Below are positions 59,369-64,000 of a stretch of DNA of 64,000 bases, piece after piece. Source of the stretch: Neodontobutis hainanensis (lineage: Eukaryota; Chordata; Actinopteri; Gobiiformes; Odontobutidae); assembly GCA_024349245.1 (NCBI GenBank), contig JALDNG010000721.1, positions 1 to 64,000 on the forward strand, given 5' to 3'. The notes beneath the pieces were generated by a model that was not told the DNA's origin, ran no database searches, and was given only the letters and a program-made list of their open reading frames with translations. How positions within the stretch are numbered: position 1 is the stretch's first letter; the number at the start of each line of letters is the position of its first letter. A program made the translations under genes and the position numbers.

Positions 59369-60423
59369 AATGTCGACATTCTGTACTACTGCACCTCAAT
59401 AGTCTTTTCTACTGCACATCTACAGTCTGAAGTACTGCACTTCTACAGTCTGTTTTAATGCTTGTCTACAATCTATACAACTGCATCTCTACAGTCTGTT
59501 CTAAAGCATTTCTACAGTGTTTTCTAATACTCATATAGAGTATGTTCTAATGCTCATCTACAGTCTGTAGTAATGCACCTCTAGAGTCTATTCTTCTGCA
59601 CATTGTCTGTTCTACTGACGTTTACAGTAATTTCTAATGCTCGTCTACAGTCTGTTCTACTGCACAACTATTGTCTATTTTAATAATTGTCTACAGTCTC
59701 TTCTAATGCACATCTACAGTCTGTTCTAATGCACATCTACAGTCTGTTCAACTGCACCTCTACAGTCTGTTCTATTGCACGCCTACAGTCTGTTCTACTG
59801 CACGACTATAGTCTATTTTTAATAAACGTCTACAGTCTTTTCTAAAGCACATCTACAGTCTGTCCGACTGCAGGTATACAGTCTGTTCTAATAAACGTCT
59901 ACATTCTGTTCTACTGCACATCTACAGTCTGTACTACTGCACTTCTACAGTCTGTATAATGCTCGTTTGCAGTCTGTATTACTGCACCTCAACAGTTTGT
60001 TCTACTGCACATCTACAGTCTGTTCTACTGCATGTCTACAGTCTGTTCTAATGCCAGTTTACAGTCTTTACTACTGCTCTACTGCAGTTTATTTTACTGC
60101 ACGTCTACAGTCTGTTTTTCTGCACATCTACAATCTGTTCTAATTGTTAGTCTGTTCTACTGGACTTTACAGTCTGTTCTAATGCTCGCCCACCGCCTGT
60201 TCTAATGCAGGTCTTTAGTGTGTTCTACTGCTCGTCTACAGTCTGTTCTATTGTACGCCTTTAGTCTGTTCCAATGCACATCTACAGTCTGTTCAACTGC
60301 ACGCCTACTGTCTGTTCAACTGCATCTCAACAGTCTGTTCTAATGCCAGTTTACAGTCTGTACCTCTGCTCTACTGCAGTCTGTTCTACTGCACGTTTAC
60401 AGTCTGTTTTACTGCACATCTAC
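59369..60423 (-). repeat. 23-bp satellite, third inverted block, left part
   Basis: Reverse monomers beginning at the same 12-bp palindrome AATGTCGACATT (59369-59380) found at 39454. Paralogous to 39454-40500. Confidence 0.93.
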
Positions 60424-61121
60424 TGTTATGTCAATTCAAGGTACAAGTTGTCCTGAGCACTCAGCCTATTTTTACTCAAATTACTAAGAGCACTCCCAAA
60501 CTGCAGGGGGCAACCACGCATCAAAAGGTTATGGAACCAACTTCCAGGAAGTGCTCTTGGGACCATAATTACCAGCGCACACACAGAGTGCATGGCAGTT
60601 GAAATGTTTGGTAAAAGCTCAGTTGGCCATCTCACTTGTTCCTGAGGAAAAGAAACTTTGACCACAGCTCCTGATTATCCAAGGACACAACTGGTAGGAC
60701 AAAAGTGGACTGTGTGTTTGTTTGTGTTGAGTTAAGACTTTTGTATGATTTTGTTTGCTTGGTTGTAATGTCCAATTTAAATCAAATAGTGAATACTTTA
60801 TGTGAACATTACTCTAAGCATGTGTATTGTTTAAATTATATAAGTTTAATTAGAGACCATAGGTTAATTAAAATGACTGTTTGGTTTGACATTTACTATT
60901 TGAGGAAGTGGTATTGAGTTATTTGTGATTTATTTGCAACTAATTTCTGCTTTGGTTTGTATATTTTAAAGGTTATCAACCTATTCTGTTCCACCCGATC
61001 ATCTTTAGGAAAAAAAAGAAAAAGAAAGAACAGTTTTGAGTTGTCCTTTGCATTCATCAGAGATAAAGCAGTTTTCAAGTTTGGGCAGAGCTGTAGTCAG
61101 TTAAAAACACACAGAACTTGA
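60424..61121. repeat. Non-satellite island, copy 3 of 3
   Basis: Third copy of the 0.7-kb island. At the CAGGGGGCAACCACGC position it resembles copy 1 (5945) more than copy 2, while elsewhere (ACTCTAAGCATG, CATAGGTTAATT) it matches copy 2 (40501). It thus mixes states of the other two. Confidence 0.75.
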
Positions 61122-63010
61122 CATCTACAGTCTGTTCTAATGCAAGTCTACAGTCTGTACTACTGCTCATCTACAGTTTGTTTTACTGCACATCTACAGT
61201 CTGTACAACTGCACCTCTACAGTCTGTTCTAATGCCAGTTTACAGTCTGTACTATTGCTCTAATGCAGTCTGTTCTACTGCATAACTACGGTCTGTTTTA
61301 CTGCACATCTACAGTCTGTTCTAATGCACATCTACAGTCTTTTCTAATGCATGTCTACAGTCTGTTCTACTGCATGTTTACAGTCTGTTCTACAGCGCAT
61401 CTTAAGTCTGTTCTACTGCACGTCTTCAGTCTGCTCTATTGCAAGTCTACAGTCTGTTTTACTGCACATCTACAGTCTGTTCTAATGCACATATACAGTC
61501 TGTTCCTATGCAAGTATACAGTATGTACTACTGCTCAACTACAGTCTGTTCTACTGCACGTCTACAGTCTGTTCTACTGCACCTCTACAGTCTGTTGTAA
61601 AGCATTTCTATTAGTGTTTTCTAATACTCATATACAGTCTGTTCTAATGCTCATCTACAGTCAACTACTGCACCTCTACAGTCTGTTGTAAAGCATGTCT
61701 ACAGTGTTTTCTAATACTCATATACAGTCTGTTCTAATGCTCGTCTACAGTCTGTACTACTGCACCACTACAGTCTATTCTTCTGCACATGGTCAGTCTG
61801 TTCTACTGGACATTTACAGTCTGTTCTAATGCTCGTCTACAGTCTTTTCTACTGCACGTCTTCTGTCTGTTCTAATAATTGTCTACATTCTGTACTACTG
61901 CTTCTTACAGTCTATACTACTGCACATCTATAGTCTGTTCTATTGCTCGAATATCGTCTGTTCTATTACCCAATAACAGTCTTTACTACTCGACCTCTAC
62001 AGTTTGTTCTACTGTTCCTCTACAGTCTGTTCTAATGCTCGTCTACAGTTTGTACAACTAGACCTCTACAGTCTGTTCTAAAGCATGTCTGCAGTGTTTT
62101 CTAATACTCATATACAGTCTGATCTAATGCTCATCTACAGTCTGTACTACTGCACCTCTAGAATCTATTATTCTGCACATTGACAGTCTGTTCTACTAGA
62201 CGTTTACAGTCTATTCTAATGATCGTCTACAGTCTGTTCTACAGCCAATCTAGAGTCTGTACTACTGCTGCTCTGAAGACTGTTCAACTGCACGCCTACA
62301 GTCTGTTGAACTGCACCTCTACAGTCTGTTCTATTGTACATCTACAGTCTGTTCTAATGCACATCTACAGTCTGTTCTAATGCAAGTCGACAGTCTGAAC
62401 TACTACTTGTCTAGAGTCTGTACTACTGCACCTCTACAGTCTGTTCTAAAATTATGTCTACAGTCTATTCTAATACTCATATACAGTCTGTTCTATTTCT
62501 CGTGTACAGTCTGTAGTAATGCACCTTTAAAGTCTATTCTTCTGCAGCATCATCAGTCTGTTCTACTGCAAGTCTACAGTCTGTTCTAATAATTGTCTAC
62601 AGTCCGTTCTACTGCACTTCTACAGTCCTTTCTAATAATTGTCGACAGTCTATAATACTGCAGCTCTACAGTCTCTTCTACTGCACATCTACAGTCTGTT
62701 CTAATGCTCGTCTATAGTCTGAACAACTGCACCTCTACAGTCTGTTCTAAAGCATGTCTAGAGTATTTTCTAATACTCATATATAGTCTGTTCTAATGCT
62801 AGTCTATAGTCTGAACTACTGCACCTCTACAGTCTGTTCTAAAGCATGTCTAGAGTGTTTTCTAATACTCATATACAGTCTGTTCTAATGCACGTTTACA
62901 GTCTGTACTAGTGCATCTCTACAGTCTATTCTTCTGCACATTGTCAGTCTGTTCTACTGACGTTTACAGTCTTTTCTAATACTCATATACAGTCTGTTCT
63001 AATGCTCGTG
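61122..63010 (-). repeat. 23-bp satellite, third inverted block, right part
   Basis: Reverse monomers paralogous to 41197-43862 without the SINE, and about 0.4 kb shorter near 62960. It ends near 63010 at TGCTCGTGTAAAGACTG, where the forward orientation resumes. Confidence 0.93.
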
Positions 63011-63346
63011 TAAAGACTGTAGACAAGCATTAGAACAGACTGTAAACGTCAGTAGAAGAGACTGACAATGTGCAGAAGAATAGACTCTAGAGATGCAGTA
63101 GTACAGACTGTGGACGAGCATTAGAACAGACTGTAGATGTGCATTAGAACAGACTTTAGAAGTGCAGTAGTAGAGATTGTAGATGTGTAGTATAACAGAC
63201 TGTAGACGTTTATAAGAACAGACTGTAGACGTGCAGTAGAACAGAGTATAGATGAGCAGTAGTACAGATTGTAGACTTACATTAGAACAGACTGTGGATG
63301 TGCAGTTAGAACAGACTGTAGATGTGCAGAAGAACAGACTGTAGAC
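63011..63346 (+). repeat. 23-bp satellite, forward, left flank of the LTR fragment
   Basis: Near-identical to 43863-44198. Confidence 0.93.
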
Positions 63347-63724
63347 TGTAGGAATATGGTCTTATTAATTAATAATTAATATGAATATTAATTATAAAAT
63401 TTAATAATTAATATTTTGCTTATCAAAATATTAATTTCTTTCGGGCACCACTCTAGTTTTGAACAGCTCCAGAGAAACTGTTTAGTCTAGTCTCATTAAT
63501 CTAAAGGAAGTAAATTCTTCGAAAATTAATGAATTAAACATTGAAACAGTAAATGTCTTTATGGGGTTTTATTAAAGATTATAAAAATTTAAACAGTGAA
63601 TAATGACAGGGAAATGACACAAAGGGATAATTATTGACACATGAATGGGTAAATCAAAGAACGATAAAACACTTTACTTTCAGAGGATTTTGTGAAACAA
63701 AAGAAAGTAGGCCTATTGATTATT
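63347..63724 (-). repeat. Terminal fragment of the long LTR
   Basis: Matches 44199-44583 from TGTAGGAATATGG to GGCCTATTGATTATT, with small differences (a deletion in TTCTTCTCGTTTTG, and AAAATATT for AAAAGATT). The satellite flank is also the same, so this is a duplicated copy of one insertion. After 63724 the sequence changes completely to an Ig-type exon, so the duplication breakpoint lies inside the LTR. Confidence 0.88.
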
Positions 63725-63752
63725 TTATGATGTATTTTTCCTTTTTATACAG

Positions 63753-63973
63753 TACCGACAGTGTCACCAAACTGATCTGAGATCTTTTCTGGAGACAGTG
63801 TCACTCTCAGATGTGAGATTGAGGACAGAGGAAACACTGAGTGGACGTATCAGTGGAGCAGGACCGGTTCAGTCCTACATCAAACAACAAGAGAATATAC
63901 AATCTCCAGAGTTACTGGCTTTCACACTTTGAGACTTTTCTCACAGTCGACCCATCATGCAACACCTGTTTAG
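63753..63973 (+). pseudogene. Degenerate Ig-domain exon (Fc receptor-like type)
   Basis: After a pyrimidine tract and TATACAG acceptor (63751-63752) the phase-1 frame reads an Ig-like domain: SEIFSGDSVTLRCEIED with the B-strand Cys at 63812-63814, then WTYQWSRTGS with the core Trp, then REYTISRVTGFHTL. This resembles fish Fc receptor-like and related Ig-superfamily receptors. A TGA at 63773-63775 sits where such domains often have Arg. The C-terminal part loses the second Cys through a frame change and stops at 63971. It could be a pseudogene exon; the intact locus may lie to the right of the window. Confidence 0.72.
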
Positions 63974-64000
63974 AATAAAATAAAAATAGAATACATTTTA

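Overview
The window looks like repeat-dominated DNA from a teleost fish nuclear genome. The evidence is a degenerate LINE of the L2/CR1 type, tRNA-headed SINEs, a DNA transposon with P-element-like ends and a THAP remnant, two decayed retrovirus-like LTR elements, and one immunoglobulin-type exon. I see no intact protein-coding gene, no functional tRNA or rRNA gene, and no bacterial feature.

Layout. Positions 1-1867 are a purine-rich minisatellite with a 27-bp period, truncated by the window edge. From 1868 to 44198, and again from 58149 to 63346, the background is one minisatellite with a 23-bp period (consensus ACAGACTGTAGAYGWGCAGTAGA), about 37 kb or roughly 1,600 monomers after removing insertions. 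The array is not monotonous. Three blocks run in the opposite orientation (about 5691-8590, 39454-43862 and 59369-63010). Each contains the same 0.7-kb non-satellite island (5945-6641, 40501-41196, 60424-61121). Large parts of the array are also copied at offsets of about 0.25, 0.88, 11.6 and 19-20 kb. Because 23 is not a multiple of 3 and one strand of the monomer has no stop in any frame, the array makes many long but meaningless open frames with a 23-residue period. Their strand flips wherever the array flips.

Insertions in the array are a SINE (16253-16610), a LINE (17175-20720), a truncated duplicate of that SINE (29415-29686), a 3.7-kb P-like transposon with an 8-bp target duplication (33932-37647) that holds a nested SINE (35418-35782), and a young SINE (42225-42584) missing from both paralogous blocks.

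From 44199 to 57095 two retrovirus-like elements lie head to head. The left one (minus strand) has a 1.96-kb 3' LTR, an integrase remnant and a protease remnant. The right one (plus strand) has gag, protease, reverse transcriptase, RNase H, integrase, an env remnant and a 342-bp 3' LTR. Both lack a 5' LTR and carry many frameshifts, so neither could be autonomous. Positions 57096-58148 hold mostly unique sequence with a TATA-like promoter/exon candidate and a 41-43-bp direct repeat that abuts the satellite. The window ends with a fragment of the long LTR (63347-63724) fused to a degenerate Ig-domain exon (63753-63973).

Reading. The window records repeated block duplication and inversion of a 23-bp satellite. 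Transposons serve as time markers: some were carried along in the duplications, and others inserted afterwards. The promoter/exon candidate at 57.9 kb and the Ig exon at 63.75 kb are on the same strand and could be the remains of one immune-receptor gene split by satellite; this is inference.
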